Assembly (NCBI GenBank): GCA_054601695.1
Contig: BAAHQB010000099.1
Span: forward strand, 372,001-436,000
Origin: Amorphochlora amoebiformis
Taxonomy: Eukaryota; Cercozoa; Chlorarachniophyceae
DNA: 64,000 nucleotides
Direction of reading: 5' to 3'
Both the position numbers and the translations under genes were made by a program. Of this stretch, positions 51,072 to 62,154 are shown piece after piece (within the stretch, counting starts at the first letter, position 1; every line of letters starts with the position of its first letter). Below the pieces are notes generated by a model that did no database searches, was not told the origin of the DNA, and was given only the letters and a program-made list of their open reading frames with translations.

Positions 51072-51359
51072 CATACAAACTTATTATTCACCGACCCTAA
51101 CCCTAACCTAACCCTAACCCTAACCCTAACCCTAACTCTCTCTCTCTCTCTCGCTGGGATTATGATATATCTCAGTCTTACCCTCGCGGTAGATTCGAGT
51201 CTCTTCGGAATACAAACTTACTCACCGACCCTAACCCTAACCCTAACCCTAACCCTAACCCTAACCCTAACCCTAACCCTAACCCTAACCCTAACCCTCT
51301 CTCTCTCTCTCGCTGGGATTATGATATATCTCAGTCTTACCCTCGCGGTAGATTCGAGC
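51072..51359. repeat. Tandem duplication of a telomere-CT-unique composite
   Basis: 51072-51199 and 51209-51359 share, in order: ATACAAACTTA, TCACCGA, a CCCTAA array (about 7 versus 12 units), (CT)n, then GCTGGGATTATGATATATCT and CAGTCTTACCCTCGCGGTAG ending ATTCGAG. The unique 50-bp tail appears identical in both copies, while the telomeric part differs in length. Confidence 0.96.
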
Positions 51360-51437
51360 ATTCTCTCGAAGAATCTGGATGCACCGCACATTGCCTTTAC
51401 GTTAGTATTATACGGTTAGAGTCGGGTGCTAGGTTTA

Positions 51438-51476
51438 AAAATTAGGGTTAGGGTTAGGGTTAGGGTTAGGGTTGGG
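51438..51476. repeat. Short TTAGGG array
   Basis: Five to six TTAGGG units between unique DNA (51360-51437) and a unique/AT spacer. Confidence 0.9.
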
Positions 51477-51509
51477 ATCGCTAGAGAGTACAAATAATCT
51501 ATGTATGAT

Positions 51510-51554
<45 letters not shown>

Positions 51555-51629
51555 GTCTATAAATATATATATATATAGTTATTAAAAAGATTTAATCATT
51601 TATACCCTCACCCCTTTTCATTATAACCG

Positions 51630-51968
51630 TAATGCTAACCCTAACCCTAACCCTAACCCTAACGCTAACCCTAACCCTAACGCTAACCCTAACGCTAACC
51701 CTAACCCTAATGCTAACCCTAACGCTAACGCTAACCCTAACGCTCACCCATACCTGAAGCCCTAACCCTAACGCTAACCCTAATCCGAAGCCCTAACCCT
51801 AACGCTAACCCTAATCCGAAGCCCTAACCCTAACGCTAACCCTAATCCGAAGCCCTAACCCTAACGCTTACCCTAATCCGAAGCCCTAACCCTAACGCTA
51901 ACCCTAATCCGAAGCCCTAACCCTAATGCTAACCCTAATCCGAAGCCCTAACCCTAACGCTAACCCTA
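51630..51968. repeat. CCCTAA/CGCTAA array with 31-bp higher-order unit
   Basis: 51630-51750 mixes CCCTAA and CGCTAA. From about 51757 a 31-bp unit is repeated about seven times: GAAGCCCTAACCCTAACGCT then AACCCTAATCC. Only a few substitutions separate the units. Confidence 0.95.
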
Positions 51969-52517
51969 TTGAAACATAAATCCTTACATCAAAACATAGT
52001 TTTTTTCCAAGAAAGTTTTAAAAAATTTTCAGGATTTTTCAAGGTTTTTCTCCCAAAGCGTCTAGATTTAACATAACCCCCTGAAGGCCAAACCCTAACT
52101 CTTGTAACCCCCCTCTCCTAACAAAAACTCCAAAAACCCAATCTCCGCGCGAAAAAAAAAATAACGAAATATGTCTAAAACGACGCTTGGAATCGTATTT
52201 TGCAAATAAAAAAAAAAAAAAAGTAACGTTTTTGGGATTAGACTTGCATTTTGCGGGTTACCAACCTGGAGAAAAAGTAGAATAAATCGGAAACAGAGAT
52301 GAGTAAACAACACGTCTGTTCGCGTTGTCATCAGGATGTGTTGATAGACCGCTTGTAAGCGCAGAATTCACTAGTTGAGGTCTGATTGAGGGAGGGAAAG
52401 AGTATTATAAATACGTGTGTGTGGGGGGGATTTATGTGTGTTGTTTTGTGTAATTTTGGTAAAATCGCGTATACTACGACCTCTCAGCGCTCTTAAGACT
52501 CAGCTTGGTGTGATATT

Positions 52518-52520
<3 letters not shown>
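51969..52520. other. Unique island
   Basis: About 550 bp with no satellite repeats, several A-runs and a G8 run near 52424. A minus-strand frame with ATG at 52331 runs 78 codons to 52095 (F- and L-rich) but resembles nothing known. TATTATAAATA at about 52404 looks like a TATA box without an evident gene downstream. Confidence 0.4.
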
Positions 52521-52554
<34 letters not shown>

Positions 52555-52671
52555 TATGTGATATATTATATATTGTATTCATGTTTATAACATGTACAAC
52601 ATATAGTATATAATATATATATATATATACATATATGTATACATATATATATATATATACATACATATATC

Positions 52672-52710
<39 letters not shown>

Positions 52711-52768
52711 GTTATATATTTTACACTAGAGACACTGAAATGATAGCCATTTAATCCCCCAAATGACC

Positions 52769-52807
<39 letters not shown>

Positions 52808-52840
52808 CATATATATTATATATATATATATATATTCATT

Positions 52841-52871
<31 letters not shown>

Positions 52872-53029
52872 CATGTATTTATATTTACTGTTTTCATAGA
52901 TATGTAAATACATTTTTTTTCTATGTGTTGATATGTGAATACCTACATACAAACGTAATATGTGTGTATGTATATATATATATATATATGTATATATATG
53001 TACATATATGTACATATATATGTATATAC

Positions 53030-53067
<38 letters not shown>

Positions 53068-53116
53068 AGATATATTTACTCTTGTCTTTTTCAATTCCCC
53101 GTAATAATCAAATATA

Positions 53117-53156
<40 letters not shown>

Positions 53157-53212
53157 TGTATAGATATATTTACTCTTGTCTTTTTCAATTCCCCGTAATA
53201 ATCAAATATATA

Positions 53213-53250
<38 letters not shown>

Positions 53251-53256
53251 CATATA
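52521..53256. repeat. AT microsatellite with ~92-bp tandem duplication
   Basis: (AT)n throughout. 53066-53112 and 53158-53205 share ATAGATATATTTACTCTTGT then CTTTTTCAATTCCCCGTAAT and AATCAAATATAT with no differences seen; the AT spacer was copied with them. Confidence 0.92.
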
Positions 53257-53443
53257 TATTACATATATATACATATTGGCTACAGATCTGTGTAGAAGTA
53301 TAATATTTACATAGTAAACAAAATAATGAGTTTTAGCATAAAGTTAGGGTTAGGATTAGGGTTAGGGTTAGGATTAGGGTTAGGGTTAGGATTAGGGTTA
53401 GGGTTAGGGTTAGGGTTAGGGCTGATTATGATTAGATTGAAAA
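53257..53443 (-). repeat. Telomere-associated dispersed repeat, copy 2 (inverted)
   Basis: Reverse complement of 50703-50880: CTACAGATCTG, then TAGTAAACAAAATAATGAGT, a TTAGGG array of about 14 units with TTAGGATTAGGG variants, then GCTGATTATGATTAGATTG. The unique flanks are roughly 80-90% alike by eye; the array differs in length. Confidence 0.93.
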
Positions 53444-53543
53444 TTAAGGTTAAGGTATGTGCACATGCATTGTAATACATAAATACATGATGTGTAGATT
53501 TATATTTACATTACACATATATATATATATTGAACAATACACA

Positions 53544-53590
<47 letters not shown>

Positions 53591-53865
53591 TACCCTATAT
53601 GTAGTTGAGAGATAGGTCTTTTTAACTCGGAAATCCGCCCGCTTTTGGTAAATTCGCTTCTTCTCAACCCTAATATGCAGTATGCTAACTTACATATGGA
53701 TATATTTAAACATATGTATTTGTATATCATACTAAAAATATCGAAAAATATAAAAGTATGTCTATATATATATATATATGTACTATTTAGAATATAAGGT
53801 TTTGAAAGAATGACTTAATAGAAATTCACTGTTTTCATCATATACAACAATACCAACACACACAC

Positions 53866-53902
<37 letters not shown>

Positions 53903-53939
53903 TGTGAATACATATTCATAAATGTATACAAATATATGT

Positions 53940-54005
<66 letters not shown>

Positions 54006-54116
54006 GCATACATGTAAAAATATATATATATAGACATATTCTACATACATATATATGTATACATGAATAATACATATACACATTCTCATATACTTTATAT
54101 ATATACATATATATTT

Positions 54117-54160
<44 letters not shown>

Positions 54161-54255
54161 TACATACATATATACGCATACACACACATCATAATAATAT
54201 GAATATAACCTCTTTTCCCTCCAAGAGAATAACTATATGGGTACTCAACCCCACC
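53444..54255. repeat. AT/AC microsatellite with unique islands
   Basis: (AT)n plus a clean (AC)n at 53941-53970. Complex islands at 53444-53510, 53595-53720, 53785-53860 and 54190-54255. No gene is seen. Confidence 0.82.
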
Positions 54256-54327
54256 AAAAGGCCCTTTTGAGACCCGAATAAAAGGGCCTTTCCAGAGCCG
54301 ACTAAAAGGCCCTTTCCTTAGAGGAGA
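54256..54327. repeat. 24-bp tandem repeat with AAAGG-CCTTT dyads
   Basis: Three units start at 54256, 54280 and 54304: AAAAGGCCCTTTTGAGACCC, AAAAGGGCCTTTCCAGAGCC and AAAAGGCCCTTTCCTTAGAG, each followed by four more bases. The dyad AAAGG-N-CCTTT is intact in all three. On the minus strand the frame reads a KGPF-containing octapeptide three times, but it lacks an ATG. Confidence 0.93.
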
Positions 54328-54461
54328 TTTCTTATACCCGCCTGTATATCCCTGCGGGTTTCTGAGATTAAAACTCAAAGGGGTTAGATCTACGAACTCT
54401 CAAATATGCATTTAATATGTATTCAAGAACGATATACATGCTATATATGAGTGAACAGATA
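54328..54461. other. Unique spacer
   Basis: Complex sequence that includes ATCCCTGCGGGTTT at 54348, the same word that forms the 36-bp repeat at 55446-55596. Confidence 0.6.
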
Positions 54462-54770
54462 TGAAAATATAGTGGGGTTAGCATGTGTAATATACGGGTA
54501 ACAGATATGTAATATACCGAGTTAGCATGAGTAATATACCGTCTAATGCATGTATGTGGCAGTGTAGTGAAAATAGCATGTGTAATATATGGGTAACAGA
54601 TATGTAATATACCGAGTTGGCATAATATACCGTTTAATGCATGTATATGTATAGCAGTGTAGTGAAAATATAATGGGGTTAGCATGTGTAATACATGGGT
54701 AACAGATATGTAATATACCGAGTTAGCATGAGTCATATACCGTTTAATGCATGTATATGTAGCAGTATAG
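54462..54770. repeat. ~94-109-bp tandem repeat, three copies
   Basis: Copies at about 54462-54567, 54568-54661 and 54662-54770 share TAGCATGTGTAATATA, GGGTAACAGATATGTAATAT, ACCGAGTT, GCAT and TATACCGTYTAATGCATGTA, then AGCAGTGTAG. The middle copy lacks TATAATGGGGT. Single words of the unit (GTAATATACG) recur to 54970 and 55080. The 151-codon minus frame is a translation of the repeat. Confidence 0.93.
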
Positions 54771-55107
54771 TTTACAGGGTTAAGGTATGTAATATACGGT
54801 AAGCTAGCTAGGTTATTCACCATTTATTTGCGTTATGAATTTTATTTAAATCAAAGATATCTAAAATACGTTATCAGGATATTTAGCCTAGATATGCTAG
54901 TGTATGATATGTATTTACATGTAATATACGCTGTTAGGTGTATAATATACGAAGTTTGGTAACTAGCATATGTATCACGTACAAGGTTATGTATGATTCC
55001 GTTTTAATCCCGGGATTCGTGGAGTTCCGGGATTCATGCAGGCGGAATGAGTAATGATGATTATGCATGCATATGTGGTATAATATACGGGGTATATGTG
55101 TGTGTTA

Positions 55108-55158
<51 letters not shown>

Positions 55159-55355
55159 CTTGTATGTGCGTATATCTGAAGTATTAGTTGGTGTGTAGAG
55201 TATTGAGAATTTGGTTCTACATTATATATATATATATATATATATAATATATGTATATATAATTATGTACATATATAAATATATATATATACATATATAT
55301 ATATACATATATATATATATAAATGCATATGTGTTTTGACCGATCTGTAATTCCT
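54771..55355. other. AT-rich unique DNA and AT microsatellite
   Basis: 54771-55105 is AT-rich unique DNA carrying scattered ATATACG words, with GGGATTCGTGGAGTTCCGGG near 55010. 55110-55325 is (AT)n with a small island. Confidence 0.65.
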
Positions 55356-55443
55356 TCAGATCCCTGCGGGTTTGATATTACGTCCAGTATATGCATATAT
55401 AGCATAATATATATTTACATACATATGTGTTGACCTTTCGGGA

Positions 55444-55665
55444 ATGCCTTCAGATCCCTGCGGGTTTGACATTAAGTGTCTTCCTTCAGATCCCTGCGGG
55501 TTTGATATTACGTGTCTTCCTTCAGATCCCTGCGGGTTTGATATTACGTGTCTTCCTTCGGATCCTTGCGGGTTTGATATTACGTGTCTTCCTTCGGGCA
55601 GCTATGTGTGGGAAATAAATATAATAGATATCCTATGTCATATGTGTATGTTCCGAATATATTAA
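55444..55665 (+). CDS. Putative dodecapeptide-repeat mini-ORF (LPSDPCGFDITC)
   Basis: An ATG at 55444 opens 73 codons. The first four-fifths is a 12-residue repeat (LPSDPCGFDITC) encoded by a 36-bp tandem unit; the rest is unique (PSGSYVWEIN onwards). Between units there are four base changes: GAT/GAC, TCA/TCG and CCC/CCT are silent in this frame and one (ACG/AAG) replaces T with K. In the other open frame two of these changes would replace residues. An isolated unit at 55351-55382 keeps the same frame. The pattern hints at coding, but the sample is tiny and no family is recognised. Confidence 0.3.
   Translation: MPSDPCGFDIKCLPSDPCGFDITCLPSDPCGFDITCLPSDPCGFDITCLPSGSYVWEINIIDILCHMCMFRIY
55446..55596. 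repeat. 36-bp minisatellite
   Basis: Four tandem units of CTTCCTTCAGATCCCTGCGG plus GTTTGATATTACGTGT; the first is slightly truncated. A lone copy lies at 55351-55382 and a partial one at 54348. Confidence 0.95.
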
Positions 55666-55842
55666 TATATGTATGACACACACACACACACACACACATA
55701 TAAATATAAATATAATTACATGCGAAAAATACATAGAATAAATTCTAGCCTATATGATACATAATCGAAGGCTTTATAAATAAAATGTAATCACCTATAC
55801 ACTATTAATATGTATCATATATACATATATATACTTCGGGTT
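55597..55842. other. AT-rich spacer
   Basis: AT-rich unique DNA with an (AC)n at 55677-55699. No gene outside the mini-ORF tail. Confidence 0.6.
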
Positions 55843-55976
55843 GAGAGTTAGGGTTGGGGTTAGGGATTAGGGTTAGTGTAGGAGAATTGGGTTAGGGTTA
55901 GGATTAGGGTTAGGGTTAGGAGAATTGGGTTAGGGTTAGGATTAGGGTTAGGGTTAGGGTTAGGGTTAGGGTTGCA
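55843..55976. repeat. TTAGGG array with GGAGAATTGGG variant
   Basis: TTAGGG units with a 37-bp higher-order step in which AGGAGAATTGGGTTAGGGTT precedes AGGATTAGGGTTAGGG; it occurs twice (55880 and 55917), followed by plain TTAGGG. Confidence 0.93.
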
Positions 55977-56009
55977 ACCTGGATAGTTGGATAGTTTGCA
56001 GGCATATCG

Positions 56010-56149
56010 AAGAGACTAAATATATATATATATATATATTTACATTTATATATAATATATATATATATATGTATATGTATGTATCTATTCATGTGTATGT
56101 ATATTAGTTTATCTTACATATATATATATATATATATATTATATACAAG

Positions 56150-56218
<69 letters not shown>
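56010..56218. repeat. AT microsatellite
   Basis: (AT)n with small ATGT/ATTC islands at 56065-56115. Confidence 0.92.
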
Positions 56219-56220
<2 letters not shown>

Positions 56221-56259
56221 TACATTTTCGTAGCTTTACATATACATTATATATTATCA

Positions 56260-56321
<62 letters not shown>

Positions 56322-56364
56322 AATACATTTTCGTAGCTTTACATATACATTATATATAATGAAT

Positions 56365-56449
<85 letters not shown>

Positions 56450-56552
56450 CATTTTCGTATCTTTGTATATACATTATATATTATCATAACATACATATAT
56501 GTAAATACATTTTCGTATCTTTGTATATACATTATATATTATCAATACACAC

Positions 56553-56604
<52 letters not shown>

Positions 56605-56625
56605 GTATCTTATATATTATCAATA
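56219..56625. repeat. Four- to five-copy ~50-bp island with AT/AC spacers
   Basis: AAGTACATTTTCGTAGCTTT or AAATACATTTTCGTATCTTT followed by (A/G)TATACATTATATATTATC occurs near 56219, 56320, 56444 and 56505. A shortened copy (TTCGTATCTTATATATTATC) is at about 56602. The spacers are (AT)n and, once, (AC)n. Confidence 0.94.
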
Positions 56626-56796
56626 CGTAAACTTTTTATATAAAACATTTTCCGACTTGTTATCACCGTGATAGTACATATATATATATATATATATATA
56701 TGTATAATGTATATATTGTTAATACATCCGGAACCTATCGGAAGACAAAAGGAGAGGAGTGATAGTTTAATATATTTATATATATGTATATATATG

Positions 56797-56827
<31 letters not shown>

Positions 56828-56909
56828 TGTTAGTAGTATATATTACATATCTACAAGGAGATAAGTGGTAATCCTATATAACGTGGTTATTTATGCACAA
56901 ACACAATAT

Positions 56910-56947
<38 letters not shown>

Positions 56948-57020
56948 CATGTATATGTATATATATATAATATATATCATATATATACACATAAATGTAT
57001 ATATATATATATATATATAT
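56626..57020. repeat. AT microsatellite with islands
   Basis: Islands at 56626-56675 and 56715-56770; otherwise (AT)n. No gene is seen. Confidence 0.85.
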
Positions 57021-57835
57021 ATTCCATTTTTTCTTTATTTCTATCGTCCCCCTCTCTTTTTCTCTCTCTTCTTTCTCTCTCTTCTTTCTCTCTCTCTCTC
57101 TCTTAATCTCTCACTCTCTCTCTTAATCTCTCCCTCTCTCTCTTCATCTCTCTCTCACTCTATTCATCTCTTCCTCTCTCTCTTCATCTCTCCCTCTCTC
57201 TCTTCCCTCTCTTTTCTATGTACTCCTCTCTATTTTTTATTTACTCACTTCTCTTCATCACTCGCTCTATTCCTTTCTCTTCTATTTTCTCACTCTCTCT
57301 CACTTTCCTCTCTCTCTTTCTCTCCCTCTCTCATTTTCCCTCTCTCTTTCTCTCTCTCTCTTTCTCTCTCTGTTTCTTCTCTCCTTTCCTCTTACTCTCT
57401 TCTCTTCCTCTAAACTAACTGTTTCGGTCTCTTCAATCAAATCTCTCATTTTTCCTGTCTTAATCCCTTTCTCTTTCTTCTTTTTCTCTCTCTCTCTTCT
57501 CTCGATATAACTCCCTCTTTCCTCCTCTTTCTCGCTCTTATCTATTGTTTATGTTTCTCTTATCTTCCCTCTCTTTCGCCCCTCCATTTCCTCGCTCTCC
57601 TCTCCCAAACTCGATGATTCTCTCTCCCTGTTTCTCTCTCTTTTACCCTATGTCAAAAGCTCTCTTCTCTCCTTTCTCTCTCCGCCTCTCTCCCACGTAA
57701 TCTCTTCCTCGTCCGCTTGTAACCTCTCTCTCTACCTTTCGACCTTCGTCTCCATAAGTCTTTCCTCTCTTTCTCTTTCTCCTGGCTCACATCTCTCTCT
57801 CTATCGCTCCACTTCTCTCTCTCGCATGCGCTCTC
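57021..57835. repeat. Pyrimidine-rich CT tract
   Basis: About 800 bp that is mostly C and T on the plus strand, with a loose unit around TCTCTCTCTTCATCTCTCCC repeated at 57110-57215. Complexity rises after 57600. The minus-strand frame at 57653-57970 and the plus-strand frame at 56949-57413 are low-complexity translations. Confidence 0.88.
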
Positions 57836-58470
57836 GCCCAATACCACCCCCTTATCTCCCCTTCTTCCAGAGGAGACGCAAAAACACCCAAAGCTTAGGA
57901 CAAAGCACCTTTCAGCTGTCGTCATAGCTTCTCTGCGTCCTCGGTATCGGATAGGTCTGACAAAATGCAAAGGCGATACTGGAGGTCACATGAGTGTTGG
58001 GAAAAAGTTCGAGAATTTACTGATTGTGTTCAGATCTCTTTGAGCGGAAGCCCGGGAAAAACCTTTAGGGTAAACCTCGGGAAAGGGTGGATGGAGGCTG
58101 ACGATGGACAACGGAATATAATAGATTGCGGAAATGTTTTTAATTTTTCAGAACAGTGAGAACAATTCTTTCTTTCATCACTTTGTTCGCATATGTTAAA
58201 CACCTCTCAAACAGCGTCTTTACATTCGCAAATTTCAGCCATATTCTGCGCAAATTCATTGATAATATTTGCTAATAGTATCGAAACTTATAGGTGTCAA
58301 TTTGGATTCAAAGATTAGTTATTTATGCCTAATATTTAGAAACTCCAAAAACTTATCTCTATTAGCGAAAAGCCGCACAAATGAAAGAAAGCCTCTATGG
58401 AGGACACAAAATTTGTCACAAATATCAAACATAAGACAAATTATTAATTTGAGAAATCTTGATGACAAAA
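57836..58470. other. Unique DNA with a weak ORF candidate
   Basis: Non-repetitive, GC around 40%. A plus-strand frame with an ATG at 57965 gives 64 codons to 58159 (MQRRYWRSHECWEKV start). It has no repeat bias but matches nothing I know. A second frame at 58269-58628 is open for 119 codons but has no ATG. Either could be an exon. Confidence 0.3.
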
Positions 58471-58471
58471 A

Positions 58472-58505
58472 TGACACGTGTCTCGATATCCAGAGACACG
58501 TGTCA
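58472..58505. repeat. 13-bp perfect inverted repeat, TGACACGTGTCTC
   Basis: TGACACGTGTCTC at 58472-58484 and its exact reverse complement at 58493-58505 enclose an 8-base loop (GATATCCA). Each arm itself contains the 10-bp palindrome GACACGTGTC. Confidence 0.96.
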
Positions 58506-58647
58506 AAATGGAAGCGCGTAATTTTAATTTTTCGTCCGACAATTTTTACAAGTGAGATTTGCTTACATTCTCATTCTCAGTGGAAGGATGATGGACATGT
58601 AAAGCACGATATCGAAAATTCGATATAGAGATATCGCTTGGTATTCT

Positions 58648-58718
58648 TGACACGTGTCTGAAGTACTGACACGTGTCTGAAGTACCTGACACGTGTCTGA
58701 AATACCTGACACGGGTCG
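58648..58718. repeat. 20-bp minisatellite with ACACGTGT
   Basis: TGACACGTGTCTGAAGTACC at 58648 (19 bp), 58667, 58687 (AAATACC) and a partial, mutated copy at 58707-58718 (GACACGGGTC). The palindrome is that of the inverted repeat 170 bp upstream. Confidence 0.95.
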
Positions 58719-58794
58719 ATGTTATTGGTGATATCACGCATGGGCTATGGTGACGGATATACAGGATGGGTATACATATACTCACACGCACACA

Positions 58795-58868
58795 CTATAT
58801 AGTATATATATATATATATATATATATAGATATATATTTATATATGCATAACCTGAGAATAGCGATTT

Positions 58869-58925
<57 letters not shown>

Positions 58926-59112
58926 ATATATATATATATATATATGAATATATATAGATATATATTTATATATATATATGTATACACATGCACTAGTATA
59001 TAAATATGAAATGTATATATATCCAATAGTATTGTGATATTATCTGTATAATATATATATATATATATATATACATACATATATAAATATACATAAGATA
59101 TATATTATATAT

Positions 59113-59143
<31 letters not shown>

Positions 59144-59160
59144 ATATATATATATTATAT
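58795..59160. repeat. AT microsatellite
   Basis: (AT)n with an island at 58985-59040. Confidence 0.92.
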
Positions 59161-60000
59161 ACCCACCATTTAACGAATATACACACGATTTCTAAAACAC
59201 GTTTGAAGCGTCGAAAAACCTAAAAAATGATAAAATCTCATAAAATAACTATTTTTCGTCTGTTATTCGAAGCAATTTGACGATGTGCGATGGTAGAAAC
59301 CCTTGCATTTGAGTGACGGCATCCAAGCATCTCAGCTTAAAATCCTTCCCATCTGCTCCCTCCGAAAAAATAACATGTTAGGAGAGTGTGCGCTCTTCGG
59401 AGGGGATTCCGAACTTATTTTTCGCGAAACGAGAGTAACAGTCTCCCGCCAAAATGGTCCGGGGAATGGGCGTCTTGGCATGACGACCACGTGTTGGATA
59501 GTCCAACCGAAATATATAGGCTAAATTTAAAAAATCGCCTAGATTGATTGACCTCTAATCGATGGGATGGAATATCGGAATATCTCTTTAGTCTGAAATA
59601 GAGATATAATGATATATTAAAAATAAGATATCCATGTAACCATCTAATGAATATCTATGCATATACAACTTGAATATCTTAATATCACTTATGAGAATAT
59701 ACCTGGATAATCCATTTTAAATATCTCAAATTTGGCGGTGAAACCACGGAGGTCTCTGACATGCGGTCCGCACACCGAAAGGCTCAAATCAGCCCAACCG
59801 GTTTGGTCGAATAATAACACGAGGGAGATAATTTGTTTAATTTTTCGGCTTGGAGAGGAGGGGACAGATGGGACAATGGACAGTGTCCCAGCATGTATCT
59901 TGTGTGTCCTTGTCGGGCTAATATTGTCCTTGTCAAGCTCTTATTGTATGAATATGTATATTTTATGTATATTTATCTGCGAATGTAATGTATATTATGT
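59161..60000. other. Unique DNA, gene content uncertain
   Basis: About 840 bp with no satellite. Plus-strand frames at 59303-59524 and 59732-60031 are open, but both begin at TTG; the first has an internal ATG at codon 25. 59560-59720 repeats AATATCT/GATATT words. I cannot assign a function and do not call a gene. Confidence 0.35.
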
Positions 60001-60179
60001 ATATAAATATATGTATACATATGTGTCTTGATATACAAACATAATTATGCTATATATATATATATGTATATATAATATATGTATATGCATGTATGTATAT
60101 TTATATTTTCGGACTTATATCTTTGTAATCTCTCATATATATGAAAACAAATATTAAATATTTTATTATATGTAGACAT

Positions 60180-60212
<33 letters not shown>

Positions 60213-60229
60213 AATATATGTACATATAT

Positions 60230-60261
<32 letters not shown>

Positions 60262-60399
60262 ATATATATATATATATATGTATATTATGTATATAAATAT
60301 ATGTATACATATGTGTATCTATCATTATTATATGATGTATATATTCATGATATATAAACATAATTATGCAATTACAATGGTTTCATTGTGTGTATAACA

Positions 60400-60436
<37 letters not shown>

Positions 60437-60558
60437 GTAATATATGTATATGCATGTATGTATATTTATATTTTCGGACTTATATCTTTTTAATCTCTCA
60501 TATATATGTATACAAATATTATATATATAATTATATGTATACATTACATATATATATG

Positions 60559-60607
<49 letters not shown>

Positions 60608-60722
60608 TATGTGTATAAATATACGTATACATATGTGTATCTATCATTATTATATGATGTATATATTCATGATATACAAACATAACTATGCAATTGCAAT
60701 GGATTCATATTATGTGTATAAC

Positions 60723-60757
<35 letters not shown>

Positions 60758-60855
60758 GATATATATTATATATGCATATAGGCATATTTATATTTTCGGA
60801 CTTATAACTTCGTAAATCTCTTTTATATATGTATGTAAATATTATATATACTTAC
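60001..60855. repeat. ~320-360-bp tandem repeat, three copies
   Basis: A unit containing ATACATATGTGT, GATATAYAAACATAA-TATGC, a long AT run, then TATATTTATATTTTCGGACT and TATATCTTTGTAATCTCTCA is present with the TTTTCGGACTTAT word at about 60107, 60470 and 60793. The third copy reads TATAACTTCGTAAATCTCTT. Much of the period is AT microsatellite. Confidence 0.92.
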
Positions 60856-61610
<755 letters not shown>

Positions 61611-61802
61611 TACGTGCACACGAAAAAACATGCATACAAACATAAACCTTTATTCACAAAAACACAAGGATAATTCATATATTAATACAATTAATTTCTC
61701 TCACGAATAAGTATACATCTATATTCTATACTACGCTTCTCATATACAATCATGCTGTTAAATCTATCATTTCAAAAAAGCCGACTATTTATTCAGTTTT
61801 TT
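61611..61802. other. AT-rich unique DNA
   Basis: Complex, AT-rich; no gene is seen. Confidence 0.5.
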
Positions 61803-62154
61803 TCAAGCGATTTCATCAAATATTCTTACACTCCTAACATTTGACTGTTTTGAATACCCTAGACTACGTGGCCTCCCCTCGAAGATCCGAGCATGTTCTA
61901 TTTCAAGGGGGGGGGGAGGAATAAACGAGGCAGAGTAGACCTAGAAAGGTTCGCAAGAAATTTCCAGAAATAATCCGTCACCACCGGGGCTAAATTCGGA
62001 TAATCGGGGATATCTTTTCGGCGAATATATCAATCACCTCTAAGACCTCATAAGTTCTTCTAGAAAAATTCACCAAATATGAGGAAATACCTCTGATTTG
62101 CGCAATTTTCTTATACAGATCGCACACACGCTCCTCCACCGCTGTATGCAAGCA
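61803..62154 (-). pseudogene. Two adjoining minus-strand open segments, possible decayed or intron-split gene
   Basis: Segment one (about 62154 to a stop at 61990-61992) reads without an ATG: VEERVCDLYKKIAQIRGISS, YLVNFSRRTYEVLEVIDIFA, EKISPIIRI. Segment two overlaps it by a few bases in another frame (61993 to a stop at 61803-61805) and starts LAPVVTDYFWKFLANLSRST. Composition is ordinary for protein, with no repeat bias, and CATACAG just upstream of VEER could be a splice acceptor. I recognise no family. Chance open frames in unique DNA remain a fair explanation. Confidence 0.3.

Noticed and set aside
52404-52414. TATA-box-like TATTATAAATA as a promoter
   Set aside because: TATA words are everywhere in AT-rich DNA and no ORF or transcript start is evident downstream.
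53815-54378. 187-codon minus ORF starting in complex sequence (KGPF repeats)
   Set aside because: The start is TTG, the interesting part is only the 24-bp repeat, and the remaining two-thirds is IYIY.
54368-54823. 151-codon minus ORF (VYYISVT repeats)
   Set aside because: It translates a ~100-bp tandem repeat whose copies differ in length by non-multiples of three, so the repeated peptide is not kept in register as a protein repeat would be.
58269-58628. 119-codon plus-strand ORF
   Set aside because: It opens at TTG and contains no ATG. It crosses the 13-bp inverted repeat. Mentioned only as an open segment that might be an exon.
59732-60031. 99-codon plus-strand ORF with a hydrophobic middle
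   Set aside because: It starts at TTG, and its last third is AT-repeat translation (YVYKYMYTYV).
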